A DNA stretch of 64,000 nucleotides, taken from Algoriphagus limi (GTDB lineage: Bacteria; Bacteroidota; Bacteroidia; Cytophagales; Cyclobacteriaceae). Within the stretch, counting starts at the first letter, position 1; every line of letters starts with the position of its first letter. The stretch covers positions 347,677-411,676 of the forward strand of contig NZ_JANWGH010000003.1 in NCBI RefSeq assembly GCF_024919275.1. The letters are read 5' to 3'. Positions 35,085 to 44,852 of the stretch are shown in pieces. The notes beneath the pieces were generated by a model. It ran no database searches, was not told the origin of the DNA, and saw nothing but the letters and a program-made list of their open reading frames with translations. Both the position numbers and the translations under genes were made by a program.

Positions 35085-36205
35085 AGGAGTTCATCCATCG
35101 TTCTCAAGGGAACATCCTTTCGATTGACTTGAGAAAGTGCTTGGTATTCTTGCATAGGATAGGTCCAGCCATCATCACCCAAATCATAAAGTAAAGGAGC
35201 AAGGTTTTGAACGGCAGCCTTGCAACCTTGCACGATAGCTCCCATTTTACCGGTTTGCTTGGATAGGACTGCCTCGTTTTCAATTTCAAAAGGTCCCTTG
35301 AAGCCTCTTTCTTTTAGAATATTCACAAAAGCCCTCCAGTCCAATGAATCACCCAAGCCAAATCCTGGAAGGGTAGCCTCATAGTGATGTCGGTCCCAAG
35401 GATTTGTGCTGTACGGGATTCCAGCCTTTTTTGCCCATTCCTCCGGGATTTGATGCATAGGGTACATATTTCCCCAAAATGGATCAGGATTGTTTCGGGT
35501 AGACTTGACGTGAATTCGCTTCAAACGATTCATGTCTGTGTGTCGAATTACCTCAACTGCATCTGTATGCTGCCAAATATCATGAGAAGGGTCATAAATT
35601 TCTCCGTGATTTGGAGATGGGATTAGCTCGTACATTAATTTTCTAGCTGCCAATACTCCGGGTAGGTTATTATAGGTGCCAAAGTGCCCTGAACTTCTCC
35701 ATCCCTCCATAGGGCAATTTTCATATAGAATTGTTACTCCTAAATCCTCGGCATAGTTGATTATAGGACCGAAAATCCGTTTGTATTCCAGCAGGTTTTT
35801 CTCAAAACCTCCTTCTTCATTTCCCAATTCGTGATTATAACCTACAAAGGTTCCAACTTTCACGTCGTTTTCATCTCCACCAAGCAAGTAGGCCATTCGA
35901 ATCAGACGTAAAAGATGATTTTGGTTTTTTATCCGTTGTTTTGGGTCTCCTCCAATTAAATTGTCGAAAGCACCTATGGATAGTCTCAGAGAGGCCCCAT
36001 TAAATTGATCAATAAGACGGGAGGCCTCTTCAGGTCCAAAATTCTCATAATCCAAATGAGTGGCTACAAAATCATCCCGTGTGCCATCCTTGCGGAATAC
36101 ACAGAGATCCAAGCCTTGCACTCCAATTTCGGTTGCTTTTTCGATGGTTTGTTCGAGGTTCAGCTGGTCAAAAGCTGAAGTCATGATCCAGATCGGATTG
36201 GCCAT
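35081..36205 (-). CDS. Sugar phosphate isomerase/epimerase-like TIM-barrel protein
   Basis: A 374-residue protein of the xylose isomerase-like TIM-barrel (AP endonuclease 2) superfamily. Metal-binding candidates are E in ILYENCPMEG, D and H in IYDPSHDIWQ, H in RIHVKST and E in PFEIENEA. These enzymes isomerise or epimerise sugars, inosose or hydroxypyruvate. No Tat or lipoprotein signal is present, so it is cytoplasmic. It is the last gene of the minus-strand SusCD/VCBS run but lies behind a terminator (36232-36253), so co-transcription is uncertain. The substrate is unknown. Its end overlaps rnhA by 4 bp. Confidence 0.8.
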   Translation of the reverse strand: MANPIWIMTSAFDQLNLEQTIEKATEIGVQGLDLCVFRKDGTRDDFVATHLDYENFGPEEASRLIDQFNGASLRLSIGAFDNLIGGDPKQRIKNQNHLLRLIRMAYLLGGDENDVKVGTFVGYNHELGNEEGGFEKNLLEYKRIFGPIINYAEDLGVTILYENCPMEGWRSSGHFGTYNNLPGVLAARKLMYELIPSPNHGEIYDPSHDIWQHTDAVEVIRHTDMNRLKRIHVKSTRNNPDPFWGNMYPMHQIPEEWAKKAGIPYSTNPWDRHHYEATLPGFGLGDSLDWRAFVNILKERGFKGPFEIENEAVLSKQTGKMGAIVQGCKAAVQNLAPLLYDLGDDGWTYPMQEYQALSQVNRKDVPLRTMDELL

Positions 36206-36231
36206 AAATCATTTTGGGTTTTGGGTGAAAC

Positions 36232-36253
36232 AAAAAACAGCCCTTTCGGGCTG
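36232..36253 (-). terminator. Rho-independent terminator after the haloperoxidase gene
   Basis: On the minus strand CAGCCC (36253-36248) pairs with GGGCTG (36243-36238) across a GAAA loop, followed by six T. It starts 7 bp after the stop codon. Confidence 0.8.
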
Positions 36254-36259
36254 CTTAAA

Positions 36260-37600
36260 TTAATTGTTTTCTGCAATATTTTGAGGTTTGGTGCTAATTC
36301 GTGACCAAATCAGCTCTCCCACCTTTTTGCCTTGCCAAACACCTTCTTCGATGGCCGGCATGTAGTGGATACCCCCATAAAATCTCGAAATGGCCGCTTC
36401 TGCTGAAGCTTCCATGAAAGAGTCATATTCTCGAATTGGCAATCCATAATTCACTTCTGAACTATCCACAAAATGGAAGTCTTCCCCGAAAAGCTGGGTT
36501 AAGGTATAAGCCGCAGCTGTAGAAGCTACACTGTGTCCACTAGTGTGCTCTGGGAAAGGAGGAGTTTGCAAAACTGGAACCCATTCTTCGTCGATGTATT
36601 GATTAATGTAAGTTTCCGGACGAATAAGAATGCTGCGGTATTTTTCATCCCAACAGGCTACAAAAGCATCATGGAGTGAAATGCCTGTGAGAGCAAAAGC
36701 TTCTGCTGTCTTTTTCCAGTCTGCATTCGCAGTTTTTGAAGCAATGGCTGCAATACTCATCCAGTGTCCACCGGGAGTGATTTTTTTCTCCGCAAACATC
36801 ACATGTCCTTTCACATTCATTTTGTACGGATTGCAATCCCAGAACATGGCGATATCTAATTCCTCCTTATTTGCTTTGTTTACTGCTTCATAAACTCCAT
36901 AAGCAAGTTTGTAGAACTCGGAATTTGGATCAGTTGAGAAAGTTGGTGGAGGAGAAACTTTGAATTGAGCAGCTGAGTCAATCACGTAAGTTCGGATTGT
37001 TCTCCAATGAGGTTCGATACCTTCCATATAGGCTGGTGGGGTAGGTTCCCAAGTGCCCGGAAGGTTCGTTACAGTATACTTTGGGAAAGACCGGCTTTCA
37101 TGGTAATTATCCTTTTTGGAATAAGCCAAAATGGCATCACCTACCTGCTTCCCAAATTCTACTGAGGCTTCAAACACATCATCAGGAATCCCTTTATTGC
37201 GAAGCTCTTCAAAAGCAGCATCCCGATGCGCATGGACCATGTCTTCGGAAAAAATCAAGGAAGTACCCGTATGATAATATGCGGCTAAAGATGCCAAAGG
37301 TGGATACACATCCTGAGGAACCTGAAAACTGGTTTTTTCCGAACCTTTGAGTTGTCCCAAAAGAGACTCGTAGCTAGGATCGGTAGCTGCTGCTACTTCA
37401 TATGCTGCCAAAGAAGCATAGGAGTAAATTCTTGCCGCAACCGGTGGAGAAAATATGTCGTGAATAATCACTTCCGTGATACGATCCTGAGCCTTACTGA
37501 GATAATGACCATCGGTAATTGCCTGACTGTAATCTACAGGTTTCTGGCAGGCAGCTACCCCGAGAATCAATAGGATATAAATGAATCGCTGAATGCGCAT
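36260..37600 (-). CDS. Vanadium-dependent haloperoxidase/PAP2-type phosphatase lipoprotein
   Basis: A 446-residue lipoprotein (cysteine 18 in LGVAACQK). The C-terminal half has all three motifs of the PAP2/vanadium haloperoxidase superfamily: K-x6-RP as KYRSILIRP, the SGH motif in PEHTSGHSVAS, and SRxxxxxH in SRFYGGIHY. The family includes enzymes that halogenate using vanadate and phosphatases acting on lipid phosphates; sequence alone does not separate them. An ATG at 37660 would add 20 residues before the signal, so the ATG at 37600 is preferred. It follows the third VCBS gene after 118 bp without a clear terminator and is followed by one. It is probably the last gene of the SusCD/VCBS operon. 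Confidence 0.82.
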   Translation of the reverse strand: MRIQRFIYILLILGVAACQKPVDYSQAITDGHYLSKAQDRITEVIIHDIFSPPVAARIYSYASLAAYEVAAATDPSYESLLGQLKGSEKTSFQVPQDVYPPLASLAAYYHTGTSLIFSEDMVHAHRDAAFEELRNKGIPDDVFEASVEFGKQVGDAILAYSKKDNYHESRSFPKYTVTNLPGTWEPTPPAYMEGIEPHWRTIRTYVIDSAAQFKVSPPPTFSTDPNSEFYKLAYGVYEAVNKANKEELDIAMFWDCNPYKMNVKGHVMFAEKKITPGGHWMSIAAIASKTANADWKKTAEAFALTGISLHDAFVACWDEKYRSILIRPETYINQYIDEEWVPVLQTPPFPEHTSGHSVASTAAAYTLTQLFGEDFHFVDSSEVNYGLPIREYDSFMEASAEAAISRFYGGIHYMPAIEEGVWQGKKVGELIWSRISTKPQNIAENN

Positions 37601-37718
37601 AATAAATCTAATTTTTGTAACTGGTAATTTATTGAATTTAGGTGCTGGGGTCAAACCCAATTGCTATACGCTGTGAGCAAATGTAGGTTGAATTTCCTTC
37701 AGAGGACAATGATTTTTA

Positions 37719-40700
37719 TCATTCCTTAGAAACCTTAACAGAAAAAACCGGCCCATCATTCATTGCAGCAAGAATTTGTTCTTCTATTGCTACAATTTGC
37801 CGAATTTCTGCTTGCAAAGGAACGCTAGGTTCTAGCTTAACTGACTCCCAGTGTCCATTTGACCATTTCAATGCTGAAACGGATTGTCCGTTATTTTTTC
37901 CAAGGTCAACGCGATATCCAGAGAAATTTCCGCCGAGATATAGAATTTTGGTTTCTTGATCCCAAAGCATAGAAAATATCGGGCTTAACTGCTGTTCCCA
38001 AGGGAATGGCACAAATTCAAATGATCCATCTTGCTTCTGCAAATAGGCACCGGATCTGAATTCAAAAGCTTTTTTCAGCTCAGCTTTGTCTAGAACCTCT
38101 TTTGAAAAAAGATCTTCCGGTTTTTGAATTTTGGCATATTCCTGATAGGAGGGGTGTAGTTTTTTGATCCCTGGGATTTGCTTGATTAGGTCATCTCGCG
38201 TCACAAAAGGAACCAGCTTTTCACCCATATAATGAAAAATCAAAGGTTCGGCTTTTTCATTTTGATCAAAGTCTGCGTGGTAAAGGATGACAGGCTTTTC
38301 TTTACTAGCCTTAAATTTTGAGTTTAGACCAAGATTTCCTGTCAGAATATCCAAAAGGCCATCTCCATTAATGTCCTGTACCAAAATGGATTGAATCCAA
38401 CCGGAGGAGCTTTCTAGCCCAGCGCCTATTTTTTCCTCGTATTTGTCACCATTTTTTTCAAAAACTCGGACTCCTTGCCATTCACCAGAAAGAATCAATT
38501 CTTCAATTCCATCCCCATTTAGGTCCACCCATGTGGCATCATTCACCATTCCAAAGTGAGTGTTTTCACCAAACCAAATTTCGGTTTGTTCTTGGAACTG
38601 ACCCTTTCCATTATTTACCAAGAGATAGCTTTTAGGTTCAGCCCCATAGTCTTCCGTGACATTGGAAGCACCAATAAACAGGTCAATTGCTCCATCCTGA
38701 TTAATATCTGTGGGAGCTATGACAGAGGTATTTTCTCCTAGGGGAGGAAGGGAATTTGGAGAGAAGCGAAAAGCCCCAGTTCCGTCTCCAAAAAATACTC
38801 GATCAAAGAGGAATAGATTGCCTTGTTGCTCTTCATTTCCGCCACTACCCACATAAAGGTCCAAGTTACCATCTCCATTTAAATCTGCAAAAAGAGCACT
38901 TACATCCTCCGCTTTAGCCAATTGGTCAAAGATGGGATTATCTGACTTTTTGAAACTCCCGTCTTCTTGTTGAAGTTGAATTTCACCAGCTTGTCCTTTC
39001 GCACCACCCAGGTATAAATCCTTCAGTCCATCTCCATTTACATCCCCAACAGCTAAGGCAGGACCTTCGGCAGCATAGCTTCTTGGAAGCAAATATTCCC
39101 GATCTGATTCACGGATTTCAGTTTTTTCGACATGCTTCCATTCTATCGGAGAGGAAAAGTCCACTTTATGATTTTCTAAATTTTCTTCAATGTATTTTCC
39201 CCTTCCTTTTTCAAGGGTTAGGGAAGTATTTGCCTCACTTGGACCGAATATTTCACGTTCACCTTCCGGCCAAAAAACCTGAATGGAATCAATTTTTTCA
39301 ATTTCACCTAAACCAAAAACAAGAGTGGTGGAAGTTCCGGATTGAAAGCCGCGGGAAGTATTAAGTCGCTGACGAAATACTTTTTCATTAGAAAAAAGAG
39401 TGACTTCTGCTCCAATTCCAAAGGGGTTAAATCCCGAGGAAGAAAGGTTTACTCGAAGAAAGTGATTACCGGAAAATTCACTTTGATTTTGGTAAATGAA
39501 AGTAACTTGATCGAGGTTATTGATGATCAATTCCAAATCCCCATCATTATCTAAATCCGCATAAGTGCTTCCATTAGAATAGGAAGGCTGATCGAGGCCC
39601 CAGGCATCTGATACGGGCTTGAATCGGAGTTCTCCTACATTCTGAAATGTATAATTGGCAAGCTTGACGCTTGGAAGCATTTCGATTTGTCTTTTGCGTA
39701 GCTCGCTTAAAGTCATTTGGGGATCGGCTTCTTGGGAATATTGGATAAAATCCAAGTCATTGGGTCTTTTGACTATCCCATTCGTGATATGGATATCTAC
39801 TAAGCCGTTATTGTCCATGTCCAAAAGCAGGGGAGACCAACTCCAATCAGATGCAAATACTCCCGAGTAAAGAGCTATTTCGCTAAATCCAATTTCCTCT
39901 CGATTCAATTGGAGGTTATTTCGGACATATTGATCTGCGTAATTAAACTGTTTTTTGATTTGATAAACCTCAACCTTGTCTTCTCCCACAGATTTCATCC
40001 AGATTTCCGGATCCTCAGGAAGCATATCCGTTGTAAAGATTTCAGGTAAGCCATCTCCATTCAAATCTGCTGCATCATTTCCCATGGAATAGCGGGAGGT
40101 GTTCGCTATCCAGTCTTCCAGAGATTCCTTGAAGGTACCGTCCTGTTGATTTAAATAGAGGTAATCGTTCTCAGTGAAATCATTGGATACATAGATGTCA
40201 GGCCAACCGTCATGGTTGAAATCTTCTACAGCCACACCCAAGCCAAAACCTAAAATGCTGGAATAGATTCCAGATTCTTGAGTGGCATCCTCAAATCGGT
40301 TTTCCCCTTGAGCTGAAAGATTTTTTAGAAGTTTATCTCCTTCTTCATAAGGGATGAAGCGGTTTTCTGATTTAGTGAAAACTTCGGGAGATTTGACCCC
40401 ATGATTGAGTAGGTAAAGATCTAAATCGCCGTCACGGTCGTAATCTAAAAATGCGGCATGGGTTCCAAAGCCCCTAAAATCAACTCCATATTCTTCACCT
40501 TTTTCTTTGAAGGTTAGATCACCTTGATTGATCCAAAGCCGGTTTTTTCCTTCGATTCCTTTATATCCAGAAACTTGACTTACGTATAGATCAAGAAATC
40601 CATCTCCATTTACATCTGCAAAGGTGACGCCATTGGACCATCCGCCCATTTCGGAGATTCCAGAACTTTCGCTGATGTCCTCGAATTGAAGGTTTCCTTT

Positions 40701-40985
40701 ATTTAAATAGAGCTTGCTTGGAACTTGATTTCCCGAAAAAAACAGGTCCACGAAGCCGTCGTTATTGATATCACCTGCTGCAACACCTCCTCCATTGTAG
40801 AAATACAAATACTCCAGAATATTCATGGAGTCGGTGGACTCCAAACGATTTTCAAAAGTAACCCCGGTTTGCTCAGGTGATAGCAGTTCAAATAATTTAG
40901 GATTGCTTTCCTCTTTTTTACAAGAGAATAAAAGCAGTAAACCCAGGCTTAAGCATATGATTTCCGAAATTCTATTTCCAGTCAT
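37719..40985 (-). CDS. FG-GAP/VCBS repeat + ASPIC/UnbV lipoprotein (third in the operon)
   Basis: A lipoprotein of 1,088 residues (cysteine 22 in LLLLFSCKKEE). It is built from two seven-bladed-propeller-like blocks of FG-GAP/VCBS repeats with many calcium-binding-like motifs (DINNDGFVDLFF, DVNGDGFLDLYV, DYDRDGDLDLYL). An ASPIC/UnbV domain lies at about 505-595 (LRVNLSSSGFNPFGIGAEV ... VFWPEGERE). This layout is the CRTAC1-like family of Bacteroidota, whose function is unknown. The first 14 bp overlap the end of the preceding VCBS gene (ATG at 40985; an ATG at 41009 is possible but gives a worse signal peptide). It is likely anchored on the outer membrane and facing outward, next to SusCD. 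Confidence 0.88.
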   Translation of the reverse strand: MTGNRISEIICLSLGLLLLFSCKKEESNPKLFELLSPEQTGVTFENRLESTDSMNILEYLYFYNGGGVAAGDINNDGFVDLFFSGNQVPSKLYLNKGNLQFEDISESSGISEMGGWSNGVTFADVNGDGFLDLYVSQVSGYKGIEGKNRLWINQGDLTFKEKGEEYGVDFRGFGTHAAFLDYDRDGDLDLYLLNHGVKSPEVFTKSENRFIPYEEGDKLLKNLSAQGENRFEDATQESGIYSSILGFGLGVAVEDFNHDGWPDIYVSNDFTENDYLYLNQQDGTFKESLEDWIANTSRYSMGNDAADLNGDGLPEIFTTDMLPEDPEIWMKSVGEDKVEVYQIKKQFNYADQYVRNNLQLNREEIGFSEIALYSGVFASDWSWSPLLLDMDNNGLVDIHITNGIVKRPNDLDFIQYSQEADPQMTLSELRKRQIEMLPSVKLANYTFQNVGELRFKPVSDAWGLDQPSYSNGSTYADLDNDGDLELIINNLDQVTFIYQNQSEFSGNHFLRVNLSSSGFNPFGIGAEVTLFSNEKVFRQRLNTSRGFQSGTSTTLVFGLGEIEKIDSIQVFWPEGEREIFGPSEANTSLTLEKGRGKYIEENLENHKVDFSSPIEWKHVEKTEIRESDREYLLPRSYAAEGPALAVGDVNGDGLKDLYLGGAKGQAGEIQLQQEDGSFKKSDNPIFDQLAKAEDVSALFADLNGDGNLDLYVGSGGNEEQQGNLFLFDRVFFGDGTGAFRFSPNSLPPLGENTSVIAPTDINQDGAIDLFIGASNVTEDYGAEPKSYLLVNNGKGQFQEQTEIWFGENTHFGMVNDATWVDLNGDGIEELILSGEWQGVRVFEKNGDKYEEKIGAGLESSSGWIQSILVQDINGDGLLDILTGNLGLNSKFKASKEKPVILYHADFDQNEKAEPLIFHYMGEKLVPFVTRDDLIKQIPGIKKLHPSYQEYAKIQKPEDLFSKEVLDKAELKKAFEFRSGAYLQKQDGSFEFVPFPWEQQLSPIFSMLWDQETKILYLGGNFSGYRVDLGKNNGQSVSALKWSNGHWESVKLEPSVPLQAEIRQIVAIEEQILAAMNDGPVFSVKVSKE

Positions 40986-43900
40986 AATTCCAGATTTCGG
41001 AGGCAGCATTATTTTTTACAACTAAGAGACGACCCGGTTGAAGAATGTCAAAATGTCGAATATCACCTTCTAATTGGAGTCCTATGGATCTGTTCGGGAT
41101 ATACTCAAAATTTCCATCTCCCTTTCCAAGCAATAGTTCTCCAAAACTCGCATCAGATTTTCCGATTTGAGGCTTTACGCCTGATAAGTTTCCACCCAAA
41201 AGAATATCCAATATCCCATCTTGATTGAAATCAGAAACTTGGGTGGCGAATACCCAGGATTTCTGAGCTTCTCTAGGGAAAGGTTTCCATTCAAAATTCC
41301 CCTGACCGAGGTTGACCAAAACACCGGATTCTAAATGATTTGCTTCCAGAATGATGGATTTGGAAAGCACATCGGTATTAAAAATCTGATTTAGGGTTTG
41401 GTTGTTGTAATTCGAATATTTGATGTATTTCTTTTTGATACTTGGGATCTGCATCTCCAACTCATGCTTGAGTGTATATGGAATTGCTACACCGTCTTTT
41501 TCGATAGTGAAAATCTGTTCAATGGATCCATTTTGATCAAAATCATTGAGATAAAGCTGAATAGGCTGTTCCAGGCTAGCCTTGAATCGGGTGTTCAATC
41601 CTTGATTTCCCAAAATCAAATCCGGCAAATTGTCCTGATTTAGATTAGCAACATCCAGGCTTCTATACCAGCCTTTCAGATTGTACATTTCAGGCATTTC
41701 TATTTTTTCAAGTTGCCCTCCAATGTTGCGGAAAAAAGTAGGAGCCATCCAGTCACCTACAAGCACAAGGTCTAATTTGCCGTCGCTGTCCCAGTCAATC
41801 CAACTAGCATCAGTGATCATTCCCAATTCCTGAAGTTGGGGCGCAAATTCAGCTGTCTTTTCCTCAAAATTTCCGGTTCCATCATTGATCCAAATATGAC
41901 TGCTAGGAGGGGCGCCGTAGACAAAAGGAACCAATCGCTCACCGACGAAAAGATCAGGATTTCCATCTTCATTTATATCGGCAACTTCTACGACAGAACT
42001 GCTTCCTTTTACTGCAAGAAATCCGTTTTCAGCATATTTGGTGAAATTTCCTTTTCCGTCATTCAGATATAAGCGATCTGCTAGGTCAGGCGAATACAAT
42101 GGGAACTCATTACCTCCTGAGGCTACAAAAAGATCCAATGCTCCATCTCCATTTGCATCAAAAAACACTGCATCTGAATCTTCCGAGGCAGCATCCAGTT
42201 CAAAAGCTTCTTGATTTGAGAGGCTAAATTCTCCGTTAGTTTTTCCCAAGAAAAGCTGCCCTGAAAATCCTTTTGCTCCTCCGAAATACAAATCATCCAA
42301 CCCGTCGCCGTTTACATCGCCTTTGGCGAAAGCCGGGCCTTCTGTTGAAAACATGTGGTAGGTCAGCCGATCCCGGTCAAAGTCCACAAAAGGATTTTCC
42401 TGATGAGTGAAATTCAGCTTGTTGAGAGTTTCTTTGGTGAAAATATTTGTTTTTGGACTTTCGCTAAGTAACTCTGAATTCGAGGAATCCTCCCATCGAA
42501 GTTCCAGCAATTGATCTGAGGGAACATTCTTCAAAACGGTTTGAGAATTATCCGGCCAGGTTACTGTCAGTTCATCCAATTGGGTGATTTTTCCTAAGCC
42601 GATTGTGATTTTAGGATCAACTGAAGATTGAAAACCTCGATTCGGCATTTGCTCCAGGTAGAAAGTCTGACCTTGGGCTTTTGCCAAGATTTGAGTCCCA
42701 ATAGCTTCTGTGTTTTTTCCTTTTCCAATCAAGTTCAATTGGATATAGTGGTTTTCAGGAAGTAGTGTGTGGGTTTGATTGATGAATAGTTGAGCTTCGC
42801 GATTTACGTTATTGACCACTAAATCCGGGTAACCATCATTATTCAAATCTCCATAAGCTGCTCCATTGGAGTGAATTGCTTCTCCCAAACCCCATTCTTT
42901 AGCCTTGTTTACAAATCGAAGATCTCCTTGATTTTGGAAGGCATAATTAGGGACAGGGTTAACAGGGATAGGGTCAATCAAAGCATGGTAATCCACACCT
43001 GCTCCAGTGATGATTTTGACTTTGGTTTCTTCATCATCGATGAAGTTCAGATAATCCAAATCAGTGATATCCTGGTAGATGCCATTGGCGACGAATAGGT
43101 CTCGCTGACCATCGCTATCCATATCAAAAATCAAGGCTCCCCAGCTCCAGTCAGTTGCTTCCACATTGGCGAGTCTTCCCATTTCACTGAAAGTCCCATC
43201 TCCATTGTTGATGTGAAGCATGTTTCGGGAGTATTGATAGTGATAGCCGTGATTTTTGTTGAATTGAAATTTATCCCAGTTTTCAAAAGTGGTTACCTGC
43301 TTGAGTCGTTCCAAAGGCTCAGGTAGCATATCAGTTACGAAAATATCCAAAAGCCCATCTCCATTGATATCGGCAATGTCTGCACCCATGGAAGCCGCAG
43401 AAATAGACCGCATGGCAGATTCCAAAGACTCAGTGAAAGTACCATCCTGATTATTGATATACAGATAGTCCCGCTCAAAGAAGTCATTAGAGATAAAAAT
43501 ATCCGGCCAGGTATCCTGATTGACATCCCCAATGGTAATTCCTAATCCGAACCCTATTATGGAACCATAAATACCAGCTTCTTCACTCACATCGGTGAAT
43601 TTCTCCCCGTCATTTCTAAAAAGCTTATCCCCCCCGACAGGGTCACGGTTGGGGCGTTCATTTTGCATTTTATTGAAGCTCCCAATTGCTTGGTAGCTAT
43701 TGTTCAAAAGGTAGACATCCAAATCCCCATCTTTGTCATAATCAAAAAATACAGCATGGGTGGAAAAGCCTTGATCAGCCAGTCCATATTTTTCTGCCTC
43801 TTCTGAAAAAGTTCCGTCGCCTTGATTGATAAAAAGCTCATTTTGCTTGTTGTCCCCGGCAATATCTCCTGAGTTGCAGACATAAATATCCAGCAAACCA

Positions 43901-44271
43901 TCTCCGTTGACATCTGCCATTGCGACACCGGTGGACCAAGCTCGATTTCCTGCTACACCGGCTTTTTCAGTAACATCTTCAAACTGAAGGTTTCCTTTGT
44001 TTAGGTAAAGTTTATTGGAGGATAGGTTGGCGGTAAAATAGATATCCAAAAGCCCATCTTGATTGACATCTCCAAGTGCTACGCCACCTCCGTTGTAATA
44101 ATTTCGGTAGGTGAAAATATTGAAATCTTCATCGAAAGAAAGATCATTCCGGAAATCTATTCCTGATTGGGAAGGATCCAATTCCTGAAAAAGAGTAGGC
44201 TCATTTCTCTCGACCTTCGTACAGGAAAAGATCAATAAGATCCATAAGCCTATGGGCCATTTATTACTCAT
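40972..44271 (-). CDS. FG-GAP/VCBS repeat + ASPIC/UnbV lipoprotein (second in the operon)
   Basis: A 1,099-residue lipoprotein (cysteine 17 in LLIFSCTKVE). Two blocks of FG-GAP/VCBS repeats (DVNQDGLLDIYF, DVNGDGLLDIYV, DYDKDGDLDVYL in the first; DVNGDGLDDLYF, DANGDGALDLFV in the second) flank an ASPIC/UnbV domain at about 505-595 (IQLNLIGKGKNTEAIGTQI ... VTWPDNSQTV). It has the same domain order and almost the same length as its two neighbours, but the sequences have drifted well apart by eye, so the duplications are not recent. The start ATG overlaps the stop of the small lipoprotein gene as ATGA (44268-44271). Function unknown. Confidence 0.88.
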   Translation of the reverse strand: MSNKWPIGLWILLIFSCTKVERNEPTLFQELDPSQSGIDFRNDLSFDEDFNIFTYRNYYNGGGVALGDVNQDGLLDIYFTANLSSNKLYLNKGNLQFEDVTEKAGVAGNRAWSTGVAMADVNGDGLLDIYVCNSGDIAGDNKQNELFINQGDGTFSEEAEKYGLADQGFSTHAVFFDYDKDGDLDVYLLNNSYQAIGSFNKMQNERPNRDPVGGDKLFRNDGEKFTDVSEEAGIYGSIIGFGLGITIGDVNQDTWPDIFISNDFFERDYLYINNQDGTFTESLESAMRSISAASMGADIADINGDGLLDIFVTDMLPEPLERLKQVTTFENWDKFQFNKNHGYHYQYSRNMLHINNGDGTFSEMGRLANVEATDWSWGALIFDMDSDGQRDLFVANGIYQDITDLDYLNFIDDEETKVKIITGAGVDYHALIDPIPVNPVPNYAFQNQGDLRFVNKAKEWGLGEAIHSNGAAYGDLNNDGYPDLVVNNVNREAQLFINQTHTLLPENHYIQLNLIGKGKNTEAIGTQILAKAQGQTFYLEQMPNRGFQSSVDPKITIGLGKITQLDELTVTWPDNSQTVLKNVPSDQLLELRWEDSSNSELLSESPKTNIFTKETLNKLNFTHQENPFVDFDRDRLTYHMFSTEGPAFAKGDVNGDGLDDLYFGGAKGFSGQLFLGKTNGEFSLSNQEAFELDAASEDSDAVFFDANGDGALDLFVASGGNEFPLYSPDLADRLYLNDGKGNFTKYAENGFLAVKGSSSVVEVADINEDGNPDLFVGERLVPFVYGAPPSSHIWINDGTGNFEEKTAEFAPQLQELGMITDASWIDWDSDGKLDLVLVGDWMAPTFFRNIGGQLEKIEMPEMYNLKGWYRSLDVANLNQDNLPDLILGNQGLNTRFKASLEQPIQLYLNDFDQNGSIEQIFTIEKDGVAIPYTLKHELEMQIPSIKKKYIKYSNYNNQTLNQIFNTDVLSKSIILEANHLESGVLVNLGQGNFEWKPFPREAQKSWVFATQVSDFNQDGILDILLGGNLSGVKPQIGKSDASFGELLLGKGDGNFEYIPNRSIGLQLEGDIRHFDILQPGRLLVVKNNAASEIWNYDWK

Positions 44272-44852
44272 GATGGCGATTTTTCAAGGTTTTTCAAAAT
44301 GTTCAGGTCCACAATTTCAGCCCGAACAACAGATAGGGATTTTTTGAATATCCTAACTCTTCGGTTTCCATCAATTTTTACAAAAGCGATCAAACTTTTA
44401 TCTTCATTGGATACCTCAAAAAAGCCCGGACCATACCATTTTTCAAAATGGGCTATGACATCCTCCCGAAGTTTTTCCACACTCAGTTCCTCATTCCATG
44501 GAGCCCATCCATCATATACAAATTCCACGGGCATGAGGTAGATTTTATCATTTTCAAAATCCGGGTAGAAACGCATTTTGGCAGGCTTTCCAGATGGAAG
44601 TTCCAAAGAATATTCTACTGAAAGTTCTGTCGGGCCATTCGTTAGAATTCCCTCTTTATTTAGCTGCCAGCAGGTCTCGAAAAAATCCCGCTTTTCCATA
44701 CCTAACTCAAGGCTTAGAAACAGCTCATTGTTAATTTCTCCTGAGGCCAGTTCCTCTCGCTCAATTTTTTGATATTGGCTTTCGCATCCCAATAAGCCGA
44801 ATACCATTATAAAGCTAAGGACGGATCTCAAATAGAACCGGTGTATCATCAT
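44268..44852 (-). CDS. Small lipoprotein inserted between two VCBS genes, function unknown
   Basis: A 194-residue protein with a lipoprotein signal (cysteine 23 in VFGLLGCES). I do not recognise the family. It has a mixed alpha/beta look, with FFETCWQLNKEGIL near residue 55 and a segment resembling a small binding fold (PAKMRFYPDFENDKIYLMPVEF). A TTG at 44864 is in frame, but the ATG at 44852 is preferred. Its first 38 bp overlap the end of the first VCBS gene, and its stop overlaps the next VCBS start as ATGA, so it is tightly coupled on both sides. This arrangement argues for a function tied to the VCBS proteins, such as a chaperone or inhibitor, but that is inference. Confidence 0.7.
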   Translation of the reverse strand: MMIHRFYLRSVLSFIMVFGLLGCESQYQKIEREELASGEINNELFLSLELGMEKRDFFETCWQLNKEGILTNGPTELSVEYSLELPSGKPAKMRFYPDFENDKIYLMPVEFVYDGWAPWNEELSVEKLREDVIAHFEKWYGPGFFEVSNEDKSLIAFVKIDGNRRVRIFKKSLSVVRAEIVDLNILKNLEKSPS

